64,000 bases of DNA from Candidatus Heimdallarchaeota archaeon. GTDB taxonomy: Archaea > Asgardarchaeota > Heimdallarchaeia > Heimdallarchaeales > Heimdallarchaeaceae. The position numbers and the translations under genes were made by a program. Where the stretch lies: positions 240,233-304,232 of the forward strand of contig JAHLWR010000001.1 in assembly GCA_019057815.1 (NCBI GenBank), written 5' to 3'. Positions 46,095-54,500 of the stretch are shown one piece after another; the first letter of the stretch is position 1; each line of letters begins with the position of its first letter. The notes beneath the pieces were generated by a model that was not told the DNA's origin, did not search any database, and saw nothing but the letters and a program-made list of their open reading frames with translations.

Positions 46095-47372
46095 ATGGAC
46101 CCAATAAGAACGATGTTAGCTGAATGGACAAGTGAAGTACCAGAAAGTGAAATTAGAAAACTCTTGAAGCAAAAAACAAAATATTACCTCGCAGGAGGAC
46201 TTCCAGGAAACTTACCCACTAAAATTTTCCCGGAGATATTAAGGGAACTAGCAGAATATTATGATTCAGATGAGCAAAATGTAATCAATGAGTTTCAATA
46301 TGGCCCTACCGCTGGTCACCCTGGTCTTCAAAAAGTTTTAGCAGAAAGACTAGCAAAAAGAGATAAAATCCCAGGTATAAGTGGCGAACAAGACTATGAA
46401 AAAGTGTTTATCTCAACAGGATCTCAACAAGGTACATATCTTGTCCTTGACATTCTTATTAACAAAGGAGATATAATCATAACACCTAGCCCAGCATATT
46501 TAGGGTTTGTAACAGCTTGTGTAAAAGTAGGAGGACATGTTGTGACCGCACCTACTGATGAATATGGTTTAATCCCAGAATATGTTGAAAATACCATAGT
46601 TAAAGCTGAAGAAGGGTTTGGAAAGAAGGTTAAACTCCTTTATGTTGTAAGCGATAGCGATAATCCAAAAGGAACAACCCTACCTGTTAAGAGGAGAGAA
46701 GCCTTGTTTAATATTGCAGAACAGTATAACGTGATGATTTTAGAAGATCAAGCCTATAAAGAAATACAATTCGAAGAAAAAAGACCGCCAATCAAATCAT
46801 TTGATAAAGATAACACTCGCGTAATTTATGCTTCGACAACATCTAAAGAAGCAGCACCAATAAGAATTGGATATAATATTTTACCGGATGAATTATTTAA
46901 AGAGGCAGAAAAAGCGAAAGGGTATATAGATCTATGCACACCAACGTTAACGCAAAGACTGGTGGAAATATATTACAGAAAATACATTGATGAAGAGCTA
47001 CCAAAAATAGTCCAAAAATATAAAGAACAAAAAGGAATAGCATATAAGGCACTAGTAGAAACATTTCCGGAAGGGGAATATACAAACCCAACAGGAGGGT
47101 TTTTCATCTGGTTCCAAGCAAAAGGAGAAAAAGCATACACATTCGATGTAGACAAGTTTAACCAAGAAGTGTTATACCCAAATGAGGTACTAATAGTACC
47201 AGGAGGAGCATTCTATCCACCAAAAGGGTCATCATATGATGAGGAAGCAAGAGAAATAAAACCTCTAAAAGTAATAAAAGGAGGGATGAGGATAGGATAT
47301 TCATTCCTAAAAAAAGAGCTAATAGATGAAGGAGTAAGAAGACTAGGAAAACTACTCTCAGAGCAGCTATAA
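46095..47372 (+). CDS. PLP aminotransferase, class I/II (LysN/Aro8-like)
   Basis: A 425-residue aminotransferase. FQYGPTAGHPGLQKVLAERL, ISTGSQQGTYLVLDIL (the phosphate loop), SDSDNPKGTTLP, DQAYKEIQF, the Schiff-base lysine in ASTTSKEAAPIRIGY near residue 255, and RIGYSF near the end fit the 2-aminoadipate/multi-substrate aminotransferase group. It probably moves amino groups between 2-oxoglutarate and amino acids. From about 46,870 on, codons become strongly A-ending and T-poor, unlike the first half, and that bias continues into the downstream gap. Confidence 0.9.
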   Translation: MDPIRTMLAEWTSEVPESEIRKLLKQKTKYYLAGGLPGNLPTKIFPEILRELAEYYDSDEQNVINEFQYGPTAGHPGLQKVLAERLAKRDKIPGISGEQDYEKVFISTGSQQGTYLVLDILINKGDIIITPSPAYLGFVTACVKVGGHVVTAPTDEYGLIPEYVENTIVKAEEGFGKKVKLLYVVSDSDNPKGTTLPVKRREALFNIAEQYNVMILEDQAYKEIQFEEKRPPIKSFDKDNTRVIYASTTSKEAAPIRIGYNILPDELFKEAEKAKGYIDLCTPTLTQRLVEIYYRKYIDEELPKIVQKYKEQKGIAYKALVETFPEGEYTNPTGGFFIWFQAKGEKAYTFDVDKFNQEVLYPNEVLIVPGGAFYPPKGSSYDEEAREIKPLKVIKGGMRIGYSFLKKELIDEGVRRLGKLLSEQL

Positions 47373-47826
47373 CTTGAGTTTCTACAAATTTGCAATTATA
47401 GACAATTATGGAAGAGAAGAAGTATCAAAAATACAAAAATAAGATAATTACCAGAATAAACAAGAAACAAAAAAGCTCAATAATCAAATTAAGAACTATA
47501 TATACTTCTGGGCAAGAGGAGGAATATGGACAGAATAACAAGAAAAAACAAAGGATTAAGAATGAAAATATAAAAACAATTTATCCTATATAAAAAGATA
47601 TTATTTGTAGAGAAAACATTAATGTCCAACCGTTAAACAAAGGAATTGAACGAGAGGACGAAAAAGAGGAGAATACAAGGGTTTGGAGGGGGGTAGAATA
47701 GCAAAAGGTATGCAGAAGGGTTGTAATAAGGAAAAAAAAGAGCACAACCGAAAAGGTTTTTAATAGACTAAGAGGTATTGTTGATAGACTTGTCAAGAAA
47801 ACAAGTTAAATAAAGGTGTAAAACAC
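47373..47826 (+). other. purine-rich, T-poor non-coding stretch and histone promoter
   Basis: A 454-base gap. Most of it, about 47,400-47,760, is strongly rich in A and G on this strand, with only about 8-12 T per 60 bases in most lines, against roughly 20 elsewhere. A 61-codon frame inside is composition noise. The last 75 bases hold the next promoter: a TATA-like TTTTTAATAGA near 47,756 and an inverted repeat ACTTGT (47788-47793)/ACAAGT (47801-47806). Confidence 0.5.
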
Positions 47827-47997
47827 ATGATGATAGTACAGTCCAAGGTTAGGGAATATATCAAAGAGCTCGGCGACTATAAAGTTGGCGGAGACTTACT
47901 TAAAGCTCTTGATGAGAAACTCGCTATAATCGTTAAGGCTGCAGCTGGTCGTGCTAAAGCTAATGGTCGTAAGACTGTTTCCGCACGTGACCTCTAA
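47827..47997 (+). CDS. 56-residue histone-fold protein lacking a full third helix
   Basis: A short gene from ATG to TAA. SKVREYIKELG forms helix 1, GGDLLKALDEKLAIIVKAAAGRAKANG the long middle helix, and GRKTVSARDL the loop that in archaeal histones contacts DNA and starts helix 3. The protein stops right there, so helix 3 is only a turn, like DUF1931-type and bacterial single-fold histones and unlike HMf nucleosomal histones. It likely binds DNA as a dimer or tetramer. AGGTG lies ten bases before the ATG pair. Its codons (GGT, CGT, GCT, CTC) are richer in G and C than the neighbours, a sign of high expression. Confidence 0.82.
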   Translation: MMIVQSKVREYIKELGDYKVGGDLLKALDEKLAIIVKAAAGRAKANGRKTVSARDL

Positions 47998-48091
47998 GGT
48001 CTTATCCTAAGCTGTTAAACCTCTAAGAACATAAGCAAAAGTTCAATCTTTCTTTCTTTTTTTCTTTTCTTTTGACTTTCTTCATACCGAC

Positions 48092-48646
48092 CTAGAAGCT
48101 AAATTCATCTTCATCTCTTTCTTTTTGGTATATTGTTAGTGGTAGTTCAGCCATTTTTGACACTGTCATATATGTCCATTTTCCTACAATTTCTACTATT
48201 ACATACACATCTGGATTCTCCATTTTCACTTTTCCTTCTTTTATTTCACTTGCTACCGCGCTGATTATATCATCTCTTTTAAGCTGTGTATGTCTTCTTC
48301 TTAGATTTATTTTCCAAGTATCTTCACTTTTTATTCTAGGTGCTAGACTTATTGCTGCTACTCTTATTTCTTCTATGCTGGTTTCAATTCTGTACTCTAT
48401 AGGTACGAGTTTTAATGTCACTTGTAACACTGCGTTATCTTCCTCAACTACTTCTTCTATTTTCTTTAGTGTTATAATTGGGTTTTCTTCGAACTTTGCT
48501 ATTGATAATCCTGATATCTCTTTTATTGGATACACCTCTACATTGGTACATTCCAGTATTTCTGTCAGTAAAAAGAAAACCTCGCTTGAAGCATTTCGTT
48601 CAAGTGTTCTTGAACTTGATATCATTAAACCGTGGAATATTTGCAT
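48092..48646 (-). CDS. THUMP-domain protein (Tan1-like)
   Basis: A 184-residue protein. The N-terminal 85 residues form an alpha/beta ferredoxin-like part, and the rest matches a THUMP RNA-binding domain: TWKINLRRRHTQLKRDDIISAVASEI and then NPDVYVIVEIVGKWTYMTV. Stand-alone THUMP proteins of this size in archaea resemble yeast Tan1, which helps acetylate tRNA cytidine 12. The gene stands alone, convergent with the histone gene. I use the ATG at 48646; a GTG lies one codon upstream. Confidence 0.7.
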   Translation of the reverse strand: MQIFHGLMISSSRTLERNASSEVFFLLTEILECTNVEVYPIKEISGLSIAKFEENPIITLKKIEEVVEEDNAVLQVTLKLVPIEYRIETSIEEIRVAAISLAPRIKSEDTWKINLRRRHTQLKRDDIISAVASEIKEGKVKMENPDVYVIVEIVGKWTYMTVSKMAELPLTIYQKERDEDEFSF

Positions 48647-48714
48647 CACAATAGCTTTAATTTAATATAAAAAGAATTTTTCCCTTTTGTACATTACAAC
48701 GCTTCAAGTTTTTT

Positions 48715-49521
48715 TTATTCACTAGATGATTGGTGTACTACCATTCTTGTTATTCTCTTTACTAATATCACTACAATTGATATTCCAAATAACAGATATA
48801 GTCCTCCATCAAATAGTAAAAACGCTGTAGCACCGTAAATAAAACTCACAATTCCCTTAGTTGTTGTTAAACCATCTAGCAGATATGGAATTCTTATAAT
48901 TAACGTAGCACCAATTATGTATAATAGAGGAGCCATTGTAAGGGATATCCATTTTGTTCTAATTGTTATCCCTCTATCCCAGTTTGGAATCTCAGGATTG
49001 AACGCGCTAGGTTTCTTATCATATTTCGACAGCAAGATGGGGAATGGATGTGAGAGACGTTTCATCTTATTTGATCTAACTGTTTCAAACATTATTCCCG
49101 CTTTCTCAAATTTGTTCATAATTTCATATGCTTGTTCAAAACCCAATTTTATGTCTATAGTAAGGAGTCTTTTTGGTCTTATTCTCAGAATATATCGATC
49201 TTCTTGTGCAAGTAAATAAACACCTAACAATTTTGAAAATAGCCATTCTCTGGTCCTTTTAAATTCAATAAAGACTATTTTTTGGCCCTCAAAATTTATG
49301 ATTACATCTCCTTTGACAAAAAGATAGACTAAGAGAATTAAGATGCCATTAAGGGCACCAAAGTAGAACCATAAGGAAATACCAAACAAATTCCCAATAA
49401 GGACATGATTCCGATAAGGAACAAAATAAATAAGAGCGTTCAGAGAGAGCAACAGGAATATCGTTCCTATTTTTCTATGAACCTTGTGCTCATATTGGGA
49501 ATCCTTATCTCCACTAGACAT
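48715..49521 (-). CDS. membrane protein, unknown function
   Basis: A 268-residue protein I do not recognise. Two close helices (about 20-38 and 45-68) are followed by a cytosolic region of about 110 residues with a small beta-rich core (VIINFEGQKIVFIEFKR, RYILRIRPKRLLTIDI). Two or three more helices come after residue 190. The inserted soluble core vaguely recalls bacterial PH-like membrane proteins, but that is weak. The gene is followed by THUMP after about 70 bases and preceded by the FkbH gene. Confidence 0.6.
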   Translation of the reverse strand: MSSGDKDSQYEHKVHRKIGTIFLLLSLNALIYFVPYRNHVLIGNLFGISLWFYFGALNGILILLVYLFVKGDVIINFEGQKIVFIEFKRTREWLFSKLLGVYLLAQEDRYILRIRPKRLLTIDIKLGFEQAYEIMNKFEKAGIMFETVRSNKMKRLSHPFPILLSKYDKKPSAFNPEIPNWDRGITIRTKWISLTMAPLLYIIGATLIIRIPYLLDGLTTTKGIVSFIYGATAFLLFDGGLYLLFGISIVVILVKRITRMVVHQSSSE

Positions 49522-49601
49522 GTTAAACTAGAATCAGCTGAAAAACATATGAAGTTTTCGTTAAAACAGTTGAAAATGTTTGAGATTAGAAGCACAATCA
49601 C

Positions 49602-51434
49602 TCATTTCTCTTTTTTCAAAATGGTAAACCAGTCAGGAAAGTCAGGGGCTTTTTTTTCTTCAAAATTATACTCCCACAAAACAGAATCTCCTTTTGTTTC
49701 TACCTTATCAAAATTTGATTCTGTAAATAACCTCTCAATGGCTTCATTACGCTCTGTTTTCCGGTATTTACCTACTAATACCTTCGCTTTATCCTTTTTT
49801 GCTTCCGTCATTAAATAAGAAAGAAAAGTTTGTTCAACCGTTTTACCCATTGCTCGGCACGAAAAAGTCAAAATATCCATTATCCACTTTTCATCAGCTT
49901 TTCGTATAACTGTAACACCTATTAATCCATACTCTCCATATCTATCATATAGGTTTACAACATAGATTTTTTCATTATCTGATTGATGAAATTGAAGAAT
50001 CTGTTCTTTGGAATACCTAACTGCTGTGGCGTTTAATTGGTTTGTTCTCTGGATTAGCTCAGTCACACGTCCTAAATTCACATCTTTTGCTTCTCGCATC
50101 CAGAGTTCCAAATTACATGAACGTAAAAAACCCTCTTTATCTAATGCAAGCTTCTTTTCATCACCTTCGCGCTTTCTTTGATGCACATACATCTGTGTTC
50201 TCTTTGCGCTTTCATCTGTTAGTTTACCTATGGGTTCAAATTCTATTCTGTTAAGAGAATGAAGTATTCCTGTTTCAGGCAAAACCAATACATCAGGCAA
50301 GAATATTTTAATCTGATCTCTTTCGTATGGATTATCATCAAAAAAGGCAAGGGAGTCAATACCTATATTGAGTTCTTGAGCTATTTCTACTATACTTTGA
50401 GCTTTATCATTCCAATTAATTTTCTTAACCGAAAATAATTCAGATATTGTTCCTAGTACTTTGTCTACGAGTGGCTCAATATTACTATCATTTTTACTTG
50501 CAATAGCTAGTAAGATACCACGTTTTGTTAATAGTTTAAGTATCGTTAATCGATTGTAATAGACATTAATACCTTCGACACCATCATCTCGTAGAATTCC
50601 GTCCCATAGAGTATTATCTAAATCAACTACCACACATTTGATTCTCTTACCAAAACCTCTAATTGTTTTTATGTGATTAAGTAACTCATTTCCTATGGTG
50701 ACTGCTCCTTCTCTGCTGATGTGCTCATATATACCATCAGCATCATTTTCTCGAAGCTGATAACCAACACCTGCTTTGATGAATGACTCATTAACCGATA
50801 AAATATAAACATCGTCTTCTTTTTTAGCTAAATCATAAAATGCTAGTTCTAAAAGACCCAAAAATTCTCTTAAACTAAACGAATTTGGAAGATTCTTGTA
50901 ATCAAAACGCCCCAATGATGGTCGGATAACTAAAGGATAGGTCATAACAAAAAATGTTCCCTCAATTTTTGTTCTTGCTTGTTCAATACCATTTAGAATT
51001 CTTTGTCTTATGAAGTTAACTTGGTCATTTTGAGATTCTATGTTGGCTTTATTGTGTTGTATATTACTAATCTCATTACGTACGAATTGCGCATCACTTA
51101 TTACAACTATATTAGGTTTGAACTTAAATACTCCACCGTCAAAGTCGCTGAGTGCTAAATTTGGGTCTGATGCTTCATTATGATCAAAAGTGTGGTAACA
51201 TGCTGCACCATTAGCTTCTAAATATTCCTTTAAGAATGATATTTCACACCCTCCAACAAAAGCAATTCTCAAAGTTTTAAGTAATTCTTTCTCAGGTGTA
51301 GCGAGTTGGGTTGCTATATTTACAGGTTTTGCTACTTGTCTGACTTCTTGAGTTAATCTATTGATAACCATATTTCTAAATTTTTTATCAACAAGCATTC
51401 GTTTCAAGATTTTGAGGATACGCTTTAGACTCAT
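49602..51434 (-). CDS. FkbH-like HAD/GNAT protein
   Basis: A 610-residue multidomain protein. Residues about 55-255 look like an SGNH-hydrolase-like N-terminus (VGGCEISFLKEYL, VISDAQFVRNE). VVVDLDNTLWDGILRDDGVEGI near residue 271 is the HAD DxD motif, with ASKND and FFDDNPYERD following, and about 460-600 forms a GNAT domain. In actinomycetes FkbH makes glyceryl-ACP from 1,3-bisphosphoglycerate for polyketide synthesis. No acyl carrier protein is visible here. The deacetylase-like gene upstream, 20 bases away, probably shares an operon, pointing to surface glycan or lipid modification. Confidence 0.85.
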   Translation of the reverse strand: MSLKRILKILKRMLVDKKFRNMVINRLTQEVRQVAKPVNIATQLATPEKELLKTLRIAFVGGCEISFLKEYLEANGAACYHTFDHNEASDPNLALSDFDGGVFKFKPNIVVISDAQFVRNEISNIQHNKANIESQNDQVNFIRQRILNGIEQARTKIEGTFFVMTYPLVIRPSLGRFDYKNLPNSFSLREFLGLLELAFYDLAKKEDDVYILSVNESFIKAGVGYQLRENDADGIYEHISREGAVTIGNELLNHIKTIRGFGKRIKCVVVDLDNTLWDGILRDDGVEGINVYYNRLTILKLLTKRGILLAIASKNDSNIEPLVDKVLGTISELFSVKKINWNDKAQSIVEIAQELNIGIDSLAFFDDNPYERDQIKIFLPDVLVLPETGILHSLNRIEFEPIGKLTDESAKRTQMYVHQRKREGDEKKLALDKEGFLRSCNLELWMREAKDVNLGRVTELIQRTNQLNATAVRYSKEQILQFHQSDNEKIYVVNLYDRYGEYGLIGVTVIRKADEKWIMDILTFSCRAMGKTVEQTFLSYLMTEAKKDKAKVLVGKYRKTERNEAIERLFTESNFDKVETKGDSVLWEYNFEEKKAPDFPDWFTILKKEK

Positions 51435-51454
51435 CGTTTACCACTTAACCTCTA

Positions 51455-52414
51455 TTAATACCACCAATCAGCATGAATTAGAATTTGAACAATATCTCCA
51501 GGTTTAACCTGATCAAGTTTTGCGAAGATATGGTGTCTATGTTGTCTAACCATATCGTTGCCACCAGTATCAGTAAGGTACTTATCCCATTTCATGTCAT
51601 AAGCAGACCAAATTTTGAGTGATTTTTTATCAACTATTGGCCAAAGAGTATGGTTATCATACTTATCACCATGATGAGCTACGACAGATACAGGGGCGAT
51701 TTTGCGAAGTTGGTTTAGTTCCTCTGTAAACAAAACTACAGCTTCATCTTTATTACCTTTCGTTTGACTCAGTGATTCATAATGAAATCCAATTTCAAAG
51801 CCATCTGCAGTTAACTGTTTGATTAATGGTACTGCTTGTTCGAATGAGTATTTCTCTGAATGAAGGCGGAAAAAAGAAGTAGAAAATAAGCCTTTGAACT
51901 TCTCTAACTCTACCATTTTGCTCAACCTTTTTAGTGATAAATCTACATCATGACGAATAAAAACATGAACTTTATCAGAGGAAAAATTATTAGTATTTTG
52001 ATAATCATTAAAAGTATGAACAAGATATTGGGGGTTTTTGAGCTCATCTAGAAAAGAAGCATATAGAGATAATGTGTAACATTTCCTCCATCTACGAATC
52101 AAGTAAGCATAGAGTATAAGAACAAATATGCCTATAGAAAGGATAAGGAACCATAAAGGAAGGGATATCCAAACAAGTATCCCTGCAACGTATGAAATGA
52201 ATCCCAAGATAGAGAGAGGGAAATAAAAAGGTAAAAAGTCAAAAATTAGAGTTGCATAACGGTACTGCTTGTAAATGGAAAAACCAACAAATAACCAGAT
52301 TAGGAAGGAGGTAACTAGCAGCGTTACAGTAATTGGACACATATCAGATGAGAGACCATGTAATGAGGTTAAAAAAATATTGCGATAGAAACTTAAAAAC
52401 GCAAAAAAGATCAA
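51455..52414 (-). CDS. membrane-anchored polysaccharide-deacetylase-like protein
   Basis: A 319-residue protein with three to four N-terminal helices (up to about residue 110) and a soluble C-terminal domain. FIRHDVDLSLKR is the deacetylase-type D-x-D metal motif, and FEIGFHYESLS and VVAHHGDKYD follow in the right order for a NodB-like barrel. Final residues are ILIHADWWY. The start is uncertain: the open frame begins at TTG, and an ATG at 52342 is an alternative that loses the first helix. It precedes the FkbH gene by 20 bases, so a joint role in modifying surface sugars is likely. Confidence 0.7.
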   Translation of the reverse strand: MIFFAFLSFYRNIFLTSLHGLSSDMCPITVTLLVTSFLIWLFVGFSIYKQYRYATLIFDFLPFYFPLSILGFISYVAGILVWISLPLWFLILSIGIFVLILYAYLIRRWRKCYTLSLYASFLDELKNPQYLVHTFNDYQNTNNFSSDKVHVFIRHDVDLSLKRLSKMVELEKFKGLFSTSFFRLHSEKYSFEQAVPLIKQLTADGFEIGFHYESLSQTKGNKDEAVVLFTEELNQLRKIAPVSVVAHHGDKYDNHTLWPIVDKKSLKIWSAYDMKWDKYLTDTGGNDMVRQHRHHIFAKLDQVKPGDIVQILIHADWWY

Positions 52415-52435
52415 AAAGGACTAGAAGAAAAAAGT

Positions 52436-52554
52436 TGGTAGCGAAGGGTAGATTTGAACTACCGACCTCCGGGTATCTCAACCTAGAAGTAGTTTAAACT
52501 GCGTCTAGAATGGTTTATGAGCCCAGCGGGATTTCCAAGCTTCCCCACTTCGCT
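52436..52554 (-). tRNA. initiator tRNA-Met(CAT) with BHB intron
   Basis: On the complement, acceptor AGCGAAG pairs with CTTCGCT, followed by discriminator A and an encoded CCA (52436-52438). D-stem GGGA/TCCC and T-arm GGTAG-TTCAAAT-CTACC are intact. The anticodon stem has the three G-C pairs GGG/CCC of initiators, loop CTCATA-A. A 41-base intron (52475-52515) splits positions 37 and 38. Its flanks form a textbook bulge-helix-bulge: four-base helix CTCA/TGAG with bulges TAA and ATA. It ends 22 bases upstream of the deacetylase gene. Confidence 0.95.
52475..52515 (-). other. tRNA intron with canonical bulge-helix-bulge
   Basis: This 41-base segment is removed from the initiator tRNA between nucleotides 37 and 38. 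Helix ACC/GGT, bulge TAA, helix CTCA/TGAG, bulge ATA, helix GGG/CCC can be drawn without mismatch, which is the strict BHB form cut by the tRNA splicing endonuclease. The intron carries no gene. Confidence 0.93.
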
Positions 52555-52948
52555 ATGTTACTCTGTTCTATATGAACCTTTTTTAAAAAGATTCATGTTG
52601 TTGTTCATTCTTAACTAGCAGTTTTTAAGTCTTTTTAAGTAATGAATCCCATACCAATTGTATTTGTTTCTGTGCTTGCTCTTTCTAATTTGCTCAAGAA
52701 AATTATTTGTTTATAATATGTCAAATCTGGAAAATGGGTAATTTATGTAAAAAATGAAGGGAAAAACCGTCATGCTTTGATTGCAGTCATTCTTAGTTTC
52801 AAATGTGCCTATCCGGAATATTCTTAAATTCGAAAAGAGAAATTTAAGTCGTATTGGAAATTTTTCACAGTATTATAGAGATAAAGGTATTCTCTGAATG
52901 TATGAAAGATATTAAATCAATTATCTAATTAAGGAGGAGTCTAAGAAA
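52555..52948 (+). promoter_or_regulatory. gap before the alpha/beta hydrolase
   Basis: A 394-base gap with no supported gene. It holds the left copy of a direct repeat (52694-52758) and, further on, AT-rich promoter-like DNA near 52,835-52,890. AAGGAGGAG at 52932-52940 is the ribosome site of the next gene, the strongest in the window. Confidence 0.5.
52694..52758. repeat. direct repeat, left copy
   Basis: About 65 bases around the core ATATGTCAAATCTGGAAA recur with few differences at 53986-54048. The copies lie 1,292 bases apart and enclose the alpha/beta hydrolase gene. No terminal inverted repeats or transposase accompany them. Confidence 0.7.
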
Positions 52949-53785
52949 TTGCATATTACAGTTAATGGAAGAAAAATATATTATGAAATTGAAGGAAATG
53001 GTGTACCTTGTATAATTTTGAACGGGTTAAATCCTTTTAATAAACTTACCTTCTCAACTAACATTAGAAGCTACTTGCAGCTAATTTTCGTTGATCTAGG
53101 ATTCTGTGGTTACTCTGAATTTGGAGAAGTGGAGGATATGACTATTGATTCAATGATCAATGATCTTGATTCATTCGTTCAGAGATTAAATCTTAAAACC
53201 TTTGCATTGTTTGGGGGTTCTGCAATGGTACTTCTTGGACTTGAATACGTCAGAAGATTTCCAGATAAAGTTTCTCATCTCATTCTAATTGGGCTTGGAC
53301 CAAAGTGGTGGTTATTAGAAGATTACACCAAGAAACAGCAATATTATTGGGACGAAAATGCGTCTGTCGAGAGAAAAGCGATTTATGACTCCAACTTCGA
53401 AACTCTTTCGAATATTAAACTTAATACCGGTGAAGATTTTGTGAAATGGTATGTTGCTATTGGATCAAAGTTTTGGTATGATCCACAATTTGATTCATCA
53501 CCTCTTTGGGAAGATCATAGGATCAACATGGAATATATCAATTATTTTTTCAATGAAGTACTGAAGAACTATGATGCCACACCTTTCCTGTCCGAGATTT
53601 CCTGTCCTGTTTTTATAGCGATGGGGAAGTATGATTTTCTTAATCCACCTACTCTTTGGGATGGGGAGAAAGAAAAGTTTGCAAATTATAATTACCATTT
53701 ATTTGAGAAAAGTGGTCATACTCCCCAATATGAGGAACAGGTTTTATTCGACAGGATGTTAATTGACTGGATTATAGGGCAATAA
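52949..53785 (+). CDS. alpha/beta hydrolase
   Basis: A 278-residue cytosolic hydrolase. The fold order is visible: IILNGLNPFN (oxyanion region), an FVDLGFCGYSE loop, ALFGGSAMVLLGLEY near residue 90 as the nucleophile elbow, PVFIAMGKYDFLNP before the acid, and KSGHTPQYEE with the catalytic histidine. The elbow reads G-G-S-A-M, so the nucleophile is serine without the usual G-x-S-x-G (G in place). The start is TTG after a very strong AAGGAGGAG. It stands alone between direct repeats; the substrate is unknown. Confidence 0.85.
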   Translation: MHITVNGRKIYYEIEGNGVPCIILNGLNPFNKLTFSTNIRSYLQLIFVDLGFCGYSEFGEVEDMTIDSMINDLDSFVQRLNLKTFALFGGSAMVLLGLEYVRRFPDKVSHLILIGLGPKWWLLEDYTKKQQYYWDENASVERKAIYDSNFETLSNIKLNTGEDFVKWYVAIGSKFWYDPQFDSSPLWEDHRINMEYINYFFNEVLKNYDATPFLSEISCPVFIAMGKYDFLNPPTLWDGEKEKFANYNYHLFEKSGHTPQYEEQVLFDRMLIDWIIGQ

Positions 53786-54153
53786 CTTGCCCATACGAAC
53801 AGGGGGGATAATAGAAGTTCACTTTTTAATCTTTTTTTAAATTCTGAAATATTAATTAAAAATTGATTTCTTTTTACTCGTTATGTTATCAAAACCTTAT
53901 ATGATAACAATCTAACAGGACCTTGAATGTTATCTGTTCCTTTTAGTCTATAACTTTTTGAACATTCCAAATTATGAACCACGAATCAAGAAATTTTTTT
54001 GTTTACAATATGTCAAATCTGGAAAGGGGTAATTTACGTTAAAATGAACCTTTCTTTAACCATTAAAGATTAAGAAAAATATCTTGACTAGCAAGTGAAT
54101 GAGATTCCTTGATAAAATAACATATTTCCATTGCTGTGTGTAATAAAAAATAC
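53786..54153. other. gap after the hydrolase with right repeat
   Basis: A 368-base AT-rich gap. It holds a T-rich tract just after the hydrolase (53,822-53,838) and the right direct repeat. No gene is supported. Confidence 0.45.
53986..54048. repeat. direct repeat, right copy
   Basis: Second copy of the repeat at 52694-52758. The two share about 85 percent of positions by eye, including an 18-base identical core. It may be a duplicated regulatory segment or the trace of an inserted cassette. Confidence 0.7.
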
Positions 54154-54327
54154 CTAATAGCTTGCTCTTCGCTTCACTCTCTTAGGCACTTTAAATTCCA
54201 AATCCATTTCATGTTTTAACTCATTTAGTTTTAAAGCAATATAATCGATATTCTCTCTATTCAAACCTGGTTTTCGTATAATACCATCCTTCATGTTTAG
54301 TTTCTCGTTGTTGGAGTATTTATCCAT
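54154..54327 (-). CDS. possible 57-residue basic protein
   Basis: A short leftward frame from ATG to TAG. MDKYSNNEKLN begins it, a helix around NIDYIALKLNELKHEMDLEFKV follows, and the tail KVPKRVKRRASY is strongly basic. Amino-acid use looks natural, and GAGTG precedes the ATG. I do not recognise it; similar short proteins can be DNA-binding or antitoxin-like. It lies downstream of the TetR gene on the same strand, about 170 bases away. Confidence 0.42.
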   Translation of the reverse strand: MDKYSNNEKLNMKDGIIRKPGLNRENIDYIALKLNELKHEMDLEFKVPKRVKRRASY

Positions 54328-54500
54328 AAAATCACTCTATCAGTAGTGGTCTCAATTCATGTGTGTACTATCTTTCACTACAGATACCAATTTATTAATG
54401 TTATGTATTCCTAGAAAGATATGTTTAACATTTTTTACAAAAAATAGTTGTGTGAAGAACTTATTCATTATGTGATGATCTTGTGTCTCAGAGCTTTACA

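Noticed and set aside
47408..47593. 61-codon K/N/I-rich frame after the aminotransferase
   Set aside because: It is explained by the purine-rich composition; no ribosome site and no recognisable content.
52694..54048. Insertion sequence around the hydrolase
   Set aside because: The flanking repeats are direct, with no transposase or terminal inverted repeats.
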